Assembly (NCBI RefSeq): GCF_025989185.1 | Contig: NZ_JAPDNT010000001.1 | Location: 763,142 to 827,141, forward strand | DNA: 64,000 nucleotides | Reading direction: 5' to 3' | From: Limobrevibacterium gyesilva | GTDB taxonomy: Bacteria > Pseudomonadota > Alphaproteobacteria > Acetobacterales > Acetobacteraceae | Program-made: the position numbers and the translations under genes | The notes under the pieces: generated by a model | Seen by the model: the letters and a program-made list of their open reading frames with translations, nothing else | Told to the model about the DNA's origin: nothing | Databases searched by the model: none | Part shown: positions 45,556 to 54,951 of the stretch, piece by piece | How the letters are laid out: every line of letters begins with the position of its first letter | Numbering within the stretch: position 1 is the first letter of the stretch

Positions 45556-47060
45556 TACAGATCGACCCCGGAATAGGAGCAGTTGAACGATTTGTTGCAC
45601 AGCGGGAAATCGGCGACGATGTTGTCGCGGACGGCGCTTTCCAGCAGCGGCCATTGCAGCCAACTGGGATCGCGCATGAACACGCTGGCGATCTGCCCCC
45701 CGTCCAGCCGCAGCCAGTGCCAGATGTCGCCGCGAAAGCCCTCGGCCCAGCCGATGCCTTCGCCGGACGTCATCGGCAACTGAACCGAGACGGCACTGTC
45801 GGGCAGGGCGCCGAGCAGGCGGCGCAGCAGCAGGATGCTTTCGCGAATTTCGGCGGTGCGGATGCGGATACGGGCGTCCACGTCGCCCTCGGCCAGCACG
45901 GGGATGCGGAAGTCGAGCGTGTCGTAGGGGGCGTAGCCGGGCGCCTTGCGCACATCGAACGCACGCCCTGCGGCGCGGCCGACATACCCGCCGGCGGCGA
46001 AGCGGGCGGCAAGTTCGGGGGCGACGATGCCGGTGCCGACCACGCGGTCGACCAGGCTGGAATAGTCCTCGTAGACGCGCAGCAAGCTCGGCAACTCGGC
46101 CTCCAGCATGGCCAGCGCGCGCAGGATGCCCGCGGCCCCCGTCGGCGCGATGTCGCCGGCGATGCCGCCCGGGACGACGCAGTCCATCATCAGCCGGTGG
46201 CCGAAGGCGGCGGCGGCGGCGCGCAGCATGGCCTCGCGGTGCCAGCCGAAACGGGCCGGCAGGAAGGCGAAGGCGGCGTCATTGGCGATGCCGCCGCAAT
46301 CGCCGAGATGGTTGGCGATGCGCTCCATCTCCGCCATCACCGCGCGCAGGGCCTGGGCCCGGAGCGGCGCCTCGGTGGCGGCGGCGGCCTCAGCGGCGCG
46401 GGCGAAGGCGATGGCGTGCGCGACGGTGGAATCGCCGGACAGGCGGGCGGCGAAGCGCGCGGCCGCGCGGGGCGACTTGCCGCGCATCAGGCCCAGCGTG
46501 CCCTTGTGCAGGTAGCCGAGCCGGATCTCCAGCCGCACCACCGTTTCGCCCTGGGCGGAGAAGCGGAAATGGCCAGCCTCGATGATGCCGGCATGCACCG
46601 GGCCGACCGGGACCTGATGGAAGTCTTCGGCTTCGACCGGAAGGAACTCCGGTGGCTCGGCCGCCCCGGCGGTGGGCATGGGCCGGGGCGAGAGGGGCGC
46701 GACGACGCCCCAGTTGCCATGGTCCAGCCACGGCCGCCCGTCGCACCCGCCGGCGGCGGCGTGGCCCCACAGGTCGTGGATCATGCGCTCGAACCAGGCG
46801 GCGGCGGGGCGATGCGGCGACAGCGCGGGATAGGCGCCGCCGGCCACCTGGGTGGAGGCGAGCAGGAAGCGGCTGTCGGCTTCGTCGTGGAACAGCGCGT
46901 GCACCTGCACCGTGTCCGCCCAGAATGCCAGCAAAGCGAGGCTGGGCTCGTCGGCGAGCGCCTCCACCATCCCGGCCCAGGCGTCCGCCGGCAGCAGGTG
47001 GCGCGGCCAGGGGTGGCAGGGCGCGGTGGCCGCGCCGCGGATGATGGCCGACGCGCTCAC
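45555..47060 (-). CDS. hyfG: HyfG/NuoCD-like large subunit lacking the first nickel-ligand cysteines
   Basis: 501 residues from the GTG at 47060. An N-terminal NuoC-like part (about residues 1-150) is fused to a NuoD-like part. Where hydrogenases have RVCGICG..H, this protein has RLSGDSTVAH (residues 207-215), so both cysteines are serine (208 and 211). At the C-terminus, in place of DPCxxC, it reads PLCNKSFNCSYSG, two cysteines with a different spacing. A [NiFe] site is therefore not expected. The start overlaps the hyfF-like stop (GTGA) and the stop is joined to the hyfI-like start. Confidence 0.8.
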   Translation of the reverse strand: MSASAIIRGAATAPCHPWPRHLLPADAWAGMVEALADEPSLALLAFWADTVQVHALFHDEADSRFLLASTQVAGGAYPALSPHRPAAAWFERMIHDLWGHAAAGGCDGRPWLDHGNWGVVAPLSPRPMPTAGAAEPPEFLPVEAEDFHQVPVGPVHAGIIEAGHFRFSAQGETVVRLEIRLGYLHKGTLGLMRGKSPRAAARFAARLSGDSTVAHAIAFARAAEAAAATEAPLRAQALRAVMAEMERIANHLGDCGGIANDAAFAFLPARFGWHREAMLRAAAAAFGHRLMMDCVVPGGIAGDIAPTGAAGILRALAMLEAELPSLLRVYEDYSSLVDRVVGTGIVAPELAARFAAGGYVGRAAGRAFDVRKAPGYAPYDTLDFRIPVLAEGDVDARIRIRTAEIRESILLLRRLLGALPDSAVSVQLPMTSGEGIGWAEGFRGDIWHWLRLDGGQIASVFMRDPSWLQWPLLESAVRDNIVADFPLCNKSFNCSYSGVDL

Positions 47061-48511
47061 CGCACCGCCCCCGCGATGGCGGCGAACCAGGCGACGATCG
47101 AGGCGGGCATCATCAGGCCGAGCACCAGCACCACGGCCAGATGCAGCCAGGCCGGCGCCAGCGCGGCGGCGGACGGCGCCGGGCCGCGGTCGGGCGTGGG
47201 CGGGCCGAGGCACAGCGCGATCAGTCGCGCGGCCAGCGCCCAGGCGCCCACGACCAGCCCGATGCCCAGCGGGACGATCAGGACCGGCAGCCGCCGCACC
47301 GTCTCGACCACCACCAGGAACTCGCTGGTGAACAGGCCGAACGGCGGCAGGCCCGCCACCGCGACGATGCCGGCGGCAAGCGTCAGGCCAAGCAGCCTGT
47401 GGCTGGCGATCAGGCCGCCGATGTCGACGAATTTCTGCCCGCCCTTGAGCTGGCAGGCGCGGCCGACGCACTGGAAGATCGCGGCCTTGGTGAGCGTATG
47501 CAGCGTCAGGTGCAGCAGCCCCGCGAAGATCGCACTGGCGCCGCCCAGGCCGAAGGCGAACGCGGCGACGCCGGATTGCTCGATGGTGGAAAACGCGAAG
47601 AAGCGCTTCACGTCGCGCCGGCGCCACAGGCTGAACGCGGCCAGCAGCACCGACAGCAGGCCCAGCACCATGATCGGTGGCCCCGGCGCGATGGCGTCCG
47701 CGTTCTCGGCCAGCAGCGAGCGCAGGCGCAGGATCACGAACAGGGCGACGTTCAGGATCGAGCCCGACAGCACCGCCGAAACCGGCGTGGGCCCTTCGGC
47801 ATGGGCATCGGGCATCCAGGCATGCAGCGGCGCCAGCCCCGCTTTGGTGCCGTACCCCAGCAGCAAAAAGACGAAGGCGAGGTTCAGCAGGGTGCCGCGG
47901 CATTGCGCGGCGGCGGGGGCAAGCGCGCTCCAGCTCATCGCCGGCAGGCCCGGCCCCAGCGCCGGCAGTGCCGCGAGATACAGGACGATGGTGCCGAACA
48001 GCGCGAGCGCGATGCCGACGCCGCAGAGGATGAAGAACTTCCACGCCGCCTCCACGGCCTCCTCGGTGCGCGGCAGGCCCACCACCAGCACCGCGGCGAT
48101 GGTCGCGGCCTCGATCGCGACCCAGGTGACGCCGAGATTGTTCGACAGCAGGGCCAGCAGCATGAACCCGAGGAAAGCCTGGAACAAAGCGTGGTACTGG
48201 CGCAGCCCCCGGGCATCGAGGCGTCCCGCGGCTTCCTCCACGGCGACGTAGTCGCGGCTGAACCAGGCGGTGGTCATGCCGACGAAACTGGTCAGGATGG
48301 CCATGTGGGCCGCCAGCGGATCGACCAGCAGCAGCGTGCCGGCGCCCATCTCCCAGGGCAGGCGGCAGGCCAGCGCGAAGGCGGCGGCGGCGGCGGCGGC
48401 GATGTTGATCCATGCGGCGATGTCGCGCCGCGGCACGGCGGCCAGGACCGCCGCCGCCAGCAACGGCGCCAGCACCACCATGCCCGCCGGCGAGAGCAGC
48501 TCCAGGATCAC
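47057..48511 (-). CDS. hyfF: HyfF-like proton-pumping membrane subunit
   Basis: 484 residues, about fourteen membrane segments, antiporter-like family (NuoL/M/N). Conserved charged positions in membrane segments include the Glu of TWVAIEAAT, the Lys of GYGTKAGLAPLHAWMPDAHAEGPTPVSA and HTLTKAAIF. The last two are diagnostic of the proton channel. It probably couples electron transfer to ion movement. ATGA overlaps with the hyfE-like stop. Confidence 0.82.
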   Translation of the reverse strand: MILELLSPAGMVVLAPLLAAAVLAAVPRRDIAAWINIAAAAAAAFALACRLPWEMGAGTLLLVDPLAAHMAILTSFVGMTTAWFSRDYVAVEEAAGRLDARGLRQYHALFQAFLGFMLLALLSNNLGVTWVAIEAATIAAVLVVGLPRTEEAVEAAWKFFILCGVGIALALFGTIVLYLAALPALGPGLPAMSWSALAPAAAQCRGTLLNLAFVFLLLGYGTKAGLAPLHAWMPDAHAEGPTPVSAVLSGSILNVALFVILRLRSLLAENADAIAPGPPIMVLGLLSVLLAAFSLWRRRDVKRFFAFSTIEQSGVAAFAFGLGGASAIFAGLLHLTLHTLTKAAIFQCVGRACQLKGGQKFVDIGGLIASHRLLGLTLAAGIVAVAGLPPFGLFTSEFLVVVETVRRLPVLIVPLGIGLVVGAWALAARLIALCLGPPTPDRGPAPSAAALAPAWLHLAVVLVLGLMMPASIVAWFAAIAGAVR

Positions 48512-49197
48512 CGGTGCGCGCCCCCGACGCGATCGAGATGGCTCACGTCCAGGCTGTCGAAGCGTTCGCGGATGCGGAAGAAGAACACGCCGAAGACGAT
48601 GAAGGCGATCATCACCAGCACCGCCACCGACAGCTCCACCACCAGCGGCATGCCGGCCACGCCGACGGCCGCCAGGATCAGCCCGTTCTCCAGCGACATG
48701 AAGCCGACCACCTGGGTCAGCGCGGTGCGCCGCGTAATCATCATCAGCAGGCCCAGCAGCACCACCGACAGCGCCAGCGCCAGGTCCTCGCGGGTGAGTG
48801 CCTGGGACTCCATGGTGGTCGGCAGCACCACCAGGATGGACAGGGCCACGAGGGCCACGCCCAGCGCCATCGAGGGGAAGATGCCGAGTGCGGTCTCCAC
48901 CGAGCGGTGGATGTCCAGGCGGCGGACGATGCGGTGCAGCGCCAGCGGGATGGCGATGCCCTTGGCGGCCAGCGCGATCAGCGCGGTCACGTAGAGATGC
49001 GGGGCGCCCTGCACCAGGCCCTGCCAGGCGGCCGCCATCGCCAGCACCACGGCCTGCATCGCGTAGGTGTTGATGACGGCGGTGACGCGGCGCTGGTACA
49101 GCAGCACGAAGGACAAGGCGAGCACGCCGCCGCCGAGCAGATGCGCGACGTCATAGGCGAACGCGCCGTAAGTGATCCGCGGCTCCATCAGGCGCAT
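48508..49197 (-). CDS. hyfE: HyfE-like membrane subunit
   Basis: 229 residues from the ATG at 49197; ATGs at 49212 and 49188 are alternatives. It contains about six hydrophobic segments, and near the end TALTQVVGFMSLENGLILAA, a NuoK-like motif with a membrane Glu. HyfE subunits are fused relatives of NuoK. It overlaps the hyfF-like start by ATGA and follows the hyfC-like stop by 7 bases. Confidence 0.78.
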   Translation of the reverse strand: MRLMEPRITYGAFAYDVAHLLGGGVLALSFVLLYQRRVTAVINTYAMQAVVLAMAAAWQGLVQGAPHLYVTALIALAAKGIAIPLALHRIVRRLDIHRSVETALGIFPSMALGVALVALSILVVLPTTMESQALTREDLALALSVVLLGLLMMITRRTALTQVVGFMSLENGLILAAVGVAGMPLVVELSVAVLVMIAFIVFGVFFFRIRERFDSLDVSHLDRVGGAHR

Positions 49198-49204
49198 TCC
49201 CCCG

Positions 49205-50164
49205 TCATGCAAGACCCTGGCTGACGAACAGGAACACCGCCGCCAGCAGCCCCAGCAGCAGCGCGATGCCGAGGAATTCCGGTACCCGGAAGACGCGCAT
49301 CTTGGCGATCACGGTCTCGAACGTCGCCAGTGCCGCGGCCAGCACGCCGACCTTTGCCGCCCAGGCGGCCAGCCCCGCCAGCCACAGCAGCGGGGAGGCA
49401 CCGGCCGGCGCGGCGCCGAACGGGAGGAAGATCGTCGTGATCAGCGACATCCACACCAGCAGCTTCAGGCCCACGCCCCATTCGATCAGCGCCAGATGGC
49501 GGCCCGAATACTCCAGCACCATGGCCTCGTGCACCATGGTCAGCTCCAGATGCGTGGCCGGGTTGTCGACGGGAATGCGGCCGTTCTCGGCGATGCCGAT
49601 GGCGACGGCGGCGATCAGCGCGAGCCCGAGCGACACGCGCAGCCCGTAGGTGCCCCCGCGCAGCGCGTCGGCGATCACGTCGAGGTTGGTGGTCCCGGCC
49701 AGCAGCGCCAGCGTGAAGATGACGAGCAGCAAGGCGGGCTCGGCGAAGGCGGAGAAGGTCATCTCCCGGCTGGCGCCGATGCCGCCGAAAGCCGTGCCGA
49801 TATCCATGGCGGCCAGCGCGAGGATGCAGCGCGACAGCGTCAGCAGCCCGGCGATCACCAGCAGGTCGGCAACCGGGCCGCCGGCCATGCCGAGCGCGAA
49901 GGTCGGCACCAGCGCGGCAGCGGCCAGGATGGCGGCGAAGGCGGCGGCGGGTGCGGCGCGGAACAGCCAGGAGGCGTTCTCGGCCAGCACCGGCTGCTTG
50001 CGGAACAGGCGCAGCAGGTCGCGCCAGGGCTGCAGCACATGCGGGCCGGTGCGGCCGAGCAGGCGGGCCTTCAGCAACCGGATGGCGCCGATCAGCACCG
50101 GGCCCGCCGCGAGCATCAGGGCCACGTGCAGCAGTTGCGTGATCAGGCCGAAGAGCAGGGTCAC
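49205..50164 (-). CDS. hyfC: HyfC/NuoH-like membrane subunit
   Basis: 319 residues, about eight membrane segments. Conserved loops include GRTGPHVLQPWRDLLRLFRKQ near the N-terminus, GIGASREMTFSAFAEPALL and NGRIPVDNPATHLELTMVHEAMVLEYSG, which are the NuoH/HyfC quinone-side motifs. It anchors the soluble arm. ATGA overlaps with the hyfB-like stop. Confidence 0.83.
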   Translation of the reverse strand: MTLLFGLITQLLHVALMLAAGPVLIGAIRLLKARLLGRTGPHVLQPWRDLLRLFRKQPVLAENASWLFRAAPAAAFAAILAAAALVPTFALGMAGGPVADLLVIAGLLTLSRCILALAAMDIGTAFGGIGASREMTFSAFAEPALLLVIFTLALLAGTTNLDVIADALRGGTYGLRVSLGLALIAAVAIGIAENGRIPVDNPATHLELTMVHEAMVLEYSGRHLALIEWGVGLKLLVWMSLITTIFLPFGAAPAGASPLLWLAGLAAWAAKVGVLAAALATFETVIAKMRVFRVPEFLGIALLLGLLAAVFLFVSQGLA

Positions 50165-52194
50165 ATCTGCTCCATCGCCGCCACCACCGCCAGGAACAGG
50201 ACCAACGCGATGAACATCAACGACAGCGTGCGCCGGATGGTCAGGAACTGCATGCGGTCGGCGAGGCCCGAAAGGGCGTCGCGCGCCCGGGCGGCGGGCT
50301 GGAACAGATGGGTGTCGGCGGGGTCATGCAGCGCCACCTCCAGCCGGGCGGGACGGGTGTCGCCGGGCTCCGGCATGAACACGCTCTCGCGCGCGGCCAG
50401 CAGGGTGGTCCCCAGCGACCGGCGCAGCGGCTGGGCGAAGCTGGCGCCGCCGTACTGGGTGAGCGGGTCGCCGAAGGGCAGCCAGGCCGGCGCCGCACCG
50501 AAGCCGCCATCCCAGGCCGGGCCGCGGCGATGGCCCGCGGCGCCGTTCGCCAGCGCGTACCGGCGCACCGCCATTGCCACGAGCACTCCGCACAGGCCAA
50601 GCAGCGCGGCGATGGCCGGCGCGGCATAGCCGGGCGCATCGGCCTGCGGCGCGATCACCAGGCCGCCGGCCCGCCCTTCCATCGCCGCCCCCACCAGCAG
50701 ATGCTGCGCCGGGCCGGCCAGGGCCAGCACCGCGCCCGGGAACAGCCCGATCAGGCCGGAGACGGCGGCGAGCCCGATCATGCCGGCGCGGGCCGGCAAC
50801 CCCGCCTCCACGGCAGCGGCGGCGCGGGGCGAGCGCGGACGGCCGAGGAACGCGACCCCGATCAGCCGCACCGTGGCCGCGGCGGCCAGGGCAACGGCAA
50901 GCGCCATCAGCAGCGCGGTGACGCTGATCACCGTCTGCAGGAAGATGCCGCCGATGCGCGGCGCGCCCAGCACCGCCTGGAACAAGGTCCATTCGCCGGC
51001 GAAGCCCGAGCTCGGCGGCAGCCCGGCGAGGCAGGCGCCGCCCACCAGCACGCAGGCGGTGGTGACGGGCATGCGGTGGATCAGGCCGCCGAGCCGGTCC
51101 AGCCGGCGCGTGCCCGCCCCGTGCTGGGTGGCGCCGGCGCACAGGAACAGCAGCGGCTTGAACATGCCATGCGCCATCGCGTGCAGCAGCGCGCCGGCCA
51201 TGGCCAGGGCCGCCAGCTGCCCCAGGTCCACGGCGCGGGCGGCCAGGGCAAGGCCGAGGCCGATGGCGATCAGGCCGATATTCTCGACGGTGGAGCAGGC
51301 GAGCACCGCCTTGATGTCGCCCTCCATGTTGGCGCGCAGCCCGCCGAGCACGGCGCCGGCCGCGCCCAGCAGGACCAGCGGCAGGCCCCACCACATCGGC
51401 TGCGCGGGACCGCACAGGTCGAACAGCACGCGAATCAGCACGTACAGCGCCACCTTGGTCATGGCGCCCGACATCAGCGCGGACACATGGCCGGGAGCCG
51501 CGGAATGCGCCGGCGGCAGCCAGACATGCAGCGGCGCCAGGCCCGCCTTGGACCCGGCGCCGACCAGCACCAGCGCCAGCACCGCCACCGCGCGCCAGCC
51601 CTCCGGCGGGTGCGCGCGCAGCGTGGCGAAACGCAGGTCGGGCGCGGCCTGCGCGATCAGGGCCAGCGCGGGGATCAGGCACGCCGCCCCGATCGCGGCC
51701 ATGCCGATATAGAGCAGTGCCGCCGTGCGCACGGCTTCGTCGCGGTGATGGGTCAGCACCAGGGCGAACGAGGCCAGCGACATCAGCTCGAACCCGATCA
51801 CCAGGGCGAAGGCGTCGGCGGCCAGCAGGGTCAGCGCCATGGCGCCCAGGAACACCGGGAAGAACGGGGCGGTGGCCGCGTATTCGCCCTGATGGTCATC
51901 GAGCGCCGTGGCCGACGCGGCGGCGCCGGCGAGCAGCAGCAGCAGCAGGAAGAAGCCGGAGAGCCCGTCGATCGCCAGCGTCATGGCAACCCCCGGCGGC
52001 CCGATCGGCACGGCGATCGCGGCAGGGTGGGCGCCACCGATCAGATAGGCCAGCGCCAGCAGGGCGCCGGCCGCGCAGAGCGGCAGCGCCCCCAGGGCGG
52101 CGAAGCGCGGCCGCGCGACCGCGGCGGCGCCGACCAGCAGCAGGGCAGCAACGAACAGCGCAAACCCGCCCAACGCCAGCCCCGGGAGGGTCAT
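50161..52194 (-). CDS. hyfB: HyfB-like proton-pumping membrane subunit
   Basis: 677 residues, large antiporter-like subunit with about sixteen membrane segments. Conserved motifs: FALVIGFELMSLASFALV, GAGSKAGLAPLHVWLPPAHSAAPGHVSALMSG, and GMFKPLLFLCAGA with its membrane Lys. The C-terminal extension contains a soluble part with GDTRPARLEV, then one last helix (SLMFIALVLFLAVVAAM). Starts at 52194 (ATG) or at the GTG 52203, which has a better-placed GGAGGTG site. It is the first gene of the operon. Confidence 0.82.
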   Translation of the reverse strand: MTLPGLALGGFALFVAALLLVGAAAVARPRFAALGALPLCAAGALLALAYLIGGAHPAAIAVPIGPPGVAMTLAIDGLSGFFLLLLLLAGAAASATALDDHQGEYAATAPFFPVFLGAMALTLLAADAFALVIGFELMSLASFALVLTHHRDEAVRTAALLYIGMAAIGAACLIPALALIAQAAPDLRFATLRAHPPEGWRAVAVLALVLVGAGSKAGLAPLHVWLPPAHSAAPGHVSALMSGAMTKVALYVLIRVLFDLCGPAQPMWWGLPLVLLGAAGAVLGGLRANMEGDIKAVLACSTVENIGLIAIGLGLALAARAVDLGQLAALAMAGALLHAMAHGMFKPLLFLCAGATQHGAGTRRLDRLGGLIHRMPVTTACVLVGGACLAGLPPSSGFAGEWTLFQAVLGAPRIGGIFLQTVISVTALLMALAVALAAAATVRLIGVAFLGRPRSPRAAAAVEAGLPARAGMIGLAAVSGLIGLFPGAVLALAGPAQHLLVGAAMEGRAGGLVIAPQADAPGYAAPAIAALLGLCGVLVAMAVRRYALANGAAGHRRGPAWDGGFGAAPAWLPFGDPLTQYGGASFAQPLRRSLGTTLLAARESVFMPEPGDTRPARLEVALHDPADTHLFQPAARARDALSGLADRMQFLTIRRTLSLMFIALVLFLAVVAAMEQM

Positions 52195-52456
52195 TGCGGC
52201 CACAGGCACCTCCCCCGCGCCGGCAAATGGACGAAGGACTGTCTCACGGCCGCGACAGTAGCAGCGCCGCGTGCGCGGCCGGAAGGGGCAGGCGACGATT
52301 CGGCGACCGCGCCGCCGGTGGGTGTCACGCAAGCTTCATCGGCTTGCAACGGCCGTGCCGCATGGCCCGGCTATCCGTTCGCCGCGCGCGGCGGGGGCGG
52401 CTATGCTGCGATCGGACGCACCCCACCGTACGCAGTTGAGAGGCATCCGAACCCCC

Positions 52457-53863
52457 ATGACATCCTTCCTGCTGGTGGTCTTCGACGGGCTGCGCCCCGA
52501 CATGGTGCGGCCGCAGACCACGCCGAACCTGCTGCGCTTCGCCGCCCTGGGCACGCGCTTCGCCCATGCGCGCTCGGTGTTCCCGTCGGAGACGCGGGTG
52601 TGCTCGGCCTCCGTCGCCACCGGCTGCCTGCCGCGGCGGCACGGGCTGGTGGCGAACCGGATCGCGCATCCGCTCGACCCCACCCGGACGGTGGACACCG
52701 GGGACATGCAGGCGTTGCGGGCGCTGGAGCAGGACACCGGCGAGGCGGTACTGGCGGCGCCGATGCTGGCCGAGCTGCTGGCCGCGGGCGGGCGGGACTG
52801 CGCCGTCCTCAGCAGCGGCACCACCGGCCAGACCTTCGTGCTCAACCCGCGTGCGGACGCTCTCGGTCAGGTCACGTTGTCGGCGCACGGGGCGCAGGCC
52901 TGCTCGGCGGCGGGCCGGGCATTGCTGGAGGGACTGCCGCCGCCGCCGCCGGCACCGGCCGCGCGCGCCGCCTGGATCGCCGACGCCTTCCGCACCCGGC
53001 TGCTGGCGGACCCACCCGCCGCCACGATCCTGTGGCTGTGCGAGCCCGACACCACCGGGCACTACGGCGGGCTCGGCTCGCCGGCGCAGCTTGCCGCGCT
53101 GCAGACGGCGGATGCGGCGTTCGGGCGCATCCTCGACGCCTGGCAGGCCGGTCCCCACCGCGACCGCCTGCACATCGCGGTCGCGTCCGACCATGGCCAT
53201 GCCACCGTGTCCGGCCATGCCGATGTCGGTGCCGCGCTGGCGGGCCTGCCGGCATTCGCGGACTGCACCCTGCTGGCGGGCTCCAGCGGCGGGATCTTCG
53301 TTCCCGGCGGCGGCGCCGAGCGGAACGCCGCGTTGGCCGAATGGCTGACCCGGCAGGATTGGTGCGGCGCGATCTACGCCGCCGACGGCGCCGAGCTGCC
53401 GCCCGGGGTGCTGCCGCGCAGCGTCCTGCTCGCGGACCATCGCCGCGCCGCGCATGTGCTGTACACGCTGCGCACGAACGCCGGGCCCTCTGCCATGGGC
53501 CTGCCCGGCATCACCCTGTTCGACGGTGCGCTCGCACCGGGCGCCGGCACGCATGGCGGCCTGCTCTCGGCCGAGCTGCACACCGTACTGATGCTGGCGG
53601 GCAGCAGGATTCGCGCCGGCGCGGTGTCGGAATGGCCGGCGGGCCTCACCGACATCGCGCCGACCGCGTTGGCGCTGCTCGGCCTTGGCGGCGGCGGCGC
53701 GATGGACGGAAGGGTGCTGGCCGAGGCGTTCGTCGACGGCGCCGAGCCCGCCGATTCGCCCGCTCCCGAAAGCTGGGAGGCAGCCGGTCCCGGCTACCGC
53801 CAGCGCCTGGCGCGCACCCGGCTGGGGCCGCATGTGTACCTGGACGAGGGACAGCGCGACTGA
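52457..53863 (+). CDS. Nucleotide pyrophosphatase/phosphodiesterase-like protein (alkaline phosphatase superfamily)
   Basis: 468 residues. The N-terminus LLVVFDGLRPDMV binds metal; SVFPSETRVCSASVATG holds the probable nucleophile Ser/Thr; EPDTTGHYGG and SDHGHATVSGH supply the further Asp and His ligands, all in the order of type I phosphodiesterases. The ATG at 52457 has no strong ribosome site. It has no obvious signal peptide. The gene is divergent from the hyf-like operon and precedes hpnA on the same strand; a link with either is not evident. Confidence 0.75.
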   Translation: MTSFLLVVFDGLRPDMVRPQTTPNLLRFAALGTRFAHARSVFPSETRVCSASVATGCLPRRHGLVANRIAHPLDPTRTVDTGDMQALRALEQDTGEAVLAAPMLAELLAAGGRDCAVLSSGTTGQTFVLNPRADALGQVTLSAHGAQACSAAGRALLEGLPPPPPAPAARAAWIADAFRTRLLADPPAATILWLCEPDTTGHYGGLGSPAQLAALQTADAAFGRILDAWQAGPHRDRLHIAVASDHGHATVSGHADVGAALAGLPAFADCTLLAGSSGGIFVPGGGAERNAALAEWLTRQDWCGAIYAADGAELPPGVLPRSVLLADHRRAAHVLYTLRTNAGPSAMGLPGITLFDGALAPGAGTHGGLLSAELHTVLMLAGSRIRAGAVSEWPAGLTDIAPTALALLGLGGGGAMDGRVLAEAFVDGAEPADSPAPESWEAAGPGYRQRLARTRLGPHVYLDEGQRD

Positions 53864-53946
53864 ACCGCGCCGTCCGGGGGCCCGTGCTTTAGCCGCCGGG
53901 CAGTACAGGCTATACAGCGCGGCTTCATTCTGGACTGCGCCACATC

Positions 53947-54951
53947 GTGACCACGCATGATCCCATCCTTGTGACCGGCGCCACGGGCTTCGTGGGCTCG
54001 GCGGTCGCGCGCGCGCTCGCCGCGCGCGGGCATGCCGTGCGCGTGCTGGTGCGGGCAGCGAGCGACCGGCGCAACCTGGCCGGCTTCGCGGCCGAGCCGA
54101 TGACGGGCGACCTCACCGATGCGGCCTCATTGGCGCGCGCGGTGGCGGGATGCCGCTACGTGTTCCACGTCGCCGCCGACTACCGCATCTGGGTGCCCGA
54201 CCCGGACGCCATGCTGCGCGCCAATGTGGAGGGCACGCGGGCGCTGATGCTGGCGGCGCTGGAGGCCGGCGTGGAGCGCGTCGTCTATTGCAGCAGCGTC
54301 GCCGCCCTCGGGCTGACCAAGGACGGCACGCCGGCCGACGAGACCACGCCGGTCAGCGAGGACATCGTGGTGGGCATCTACAAGAAATCGAAGTTCCGGG
54401 CCGAACATGCGGTGCTGGACCTGGTGCGCGAGCGCGGCCTGCCGGCGGTGATCGTCAATCCCACCGCGCCCGTGGGGCCGCGCGACATCCGGCCCACGCC
54501 CACCGGCAAGATGATCGCCGATGCCGCCTCCGGCCGGATGCCGGCCTATGTCGATACCGGCCTCAACGTGGTGCATGTGGACGACGTGGCGGAGGGCCAC
54601 ATCCTCGCCCTGGAACGCGGGCGGATCGGCGAGCGCTACATCCTCGGCTCCGAGAACCTGACCCTGGCCCGGCTGCTGGCCCTGGTGGCCGCGGAGGCCG
54701 GCCGCCGCCCGCCGCGCATCCGCCTGCCGAACGCGCTGCTGTGGCCGGTGGCGCTCGCCTGCGAGGGGCTGGCCAACCTCACCGGGATCGAGCCGCTGGT
54801 GACGCGCGACCATCTGCGCATGGCCCGCAAGACGATGTTCTTCTCCTCGGCCAAGGCGATCGCCGAGCTCGGCTACGCGCCGCGCCCGGCGCGCGAGGCG
54901 GTGGCCGACGCCATCGCCTGGTTCCGCGCCAACGGGATGGTGCCGCGATGA
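53947..54951 (+). CDS. hpnA: Hopanoid-associated sugar epimerase HpnA
   Basis: 334 residues from a GTG at 53947. NAD site ILVTGATGFVGSAVARAL, short-chain dehydrogenase motif in VGIYKKSKFRAEH (YxxxK), and AALGLTKDGTPADE are typical of HpnA. It acts on a sugar-nucleotide in hopanoid side-chain modification by association; the precise reaction is not established. The stop overlaps the hpnB start (ATGA). It is the first gene of the hopanoid operon. Confidence 0.88.
   Translation: MTTHDPILVTGATGFVGSAVARALAARGHAVRVLVRAASDRRNLAGFAAEPMTGDLTDAASLARAVAGCRYVFHVAADYRIWVPDPDAMLRANVEGTRALMLAALEAGVERVVYCSSVAALGLTKDGTPADETTPVSEDIVVGIYKKSKFRAEHAVLDLVRERGLPAVIVNPTAPVGPRDIRPTPTGKMIADAASGRMPAYVDTGLNVVHVDDVAEGHILALERGRIGERYILGSENLTLARLLALVAAEAGRRPPRIRLPNALLWPVALACEGLANLTGIEPLVTRDHLRMARKTMFFSSAKAIAELGYAPRPAREAVADAIAWFRANGMVPR

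Noticed and set aside
45031..52194. Reading the Hyf-like operon as a functional hydrogenase 4 or as respiratory complex I
   Set aside because: The large subunit lacks the first pair of nickel-ligand cysteines, and the operon lacks the NADH-oxidising, ferredoxin-type and several membrane subunits of complex I.
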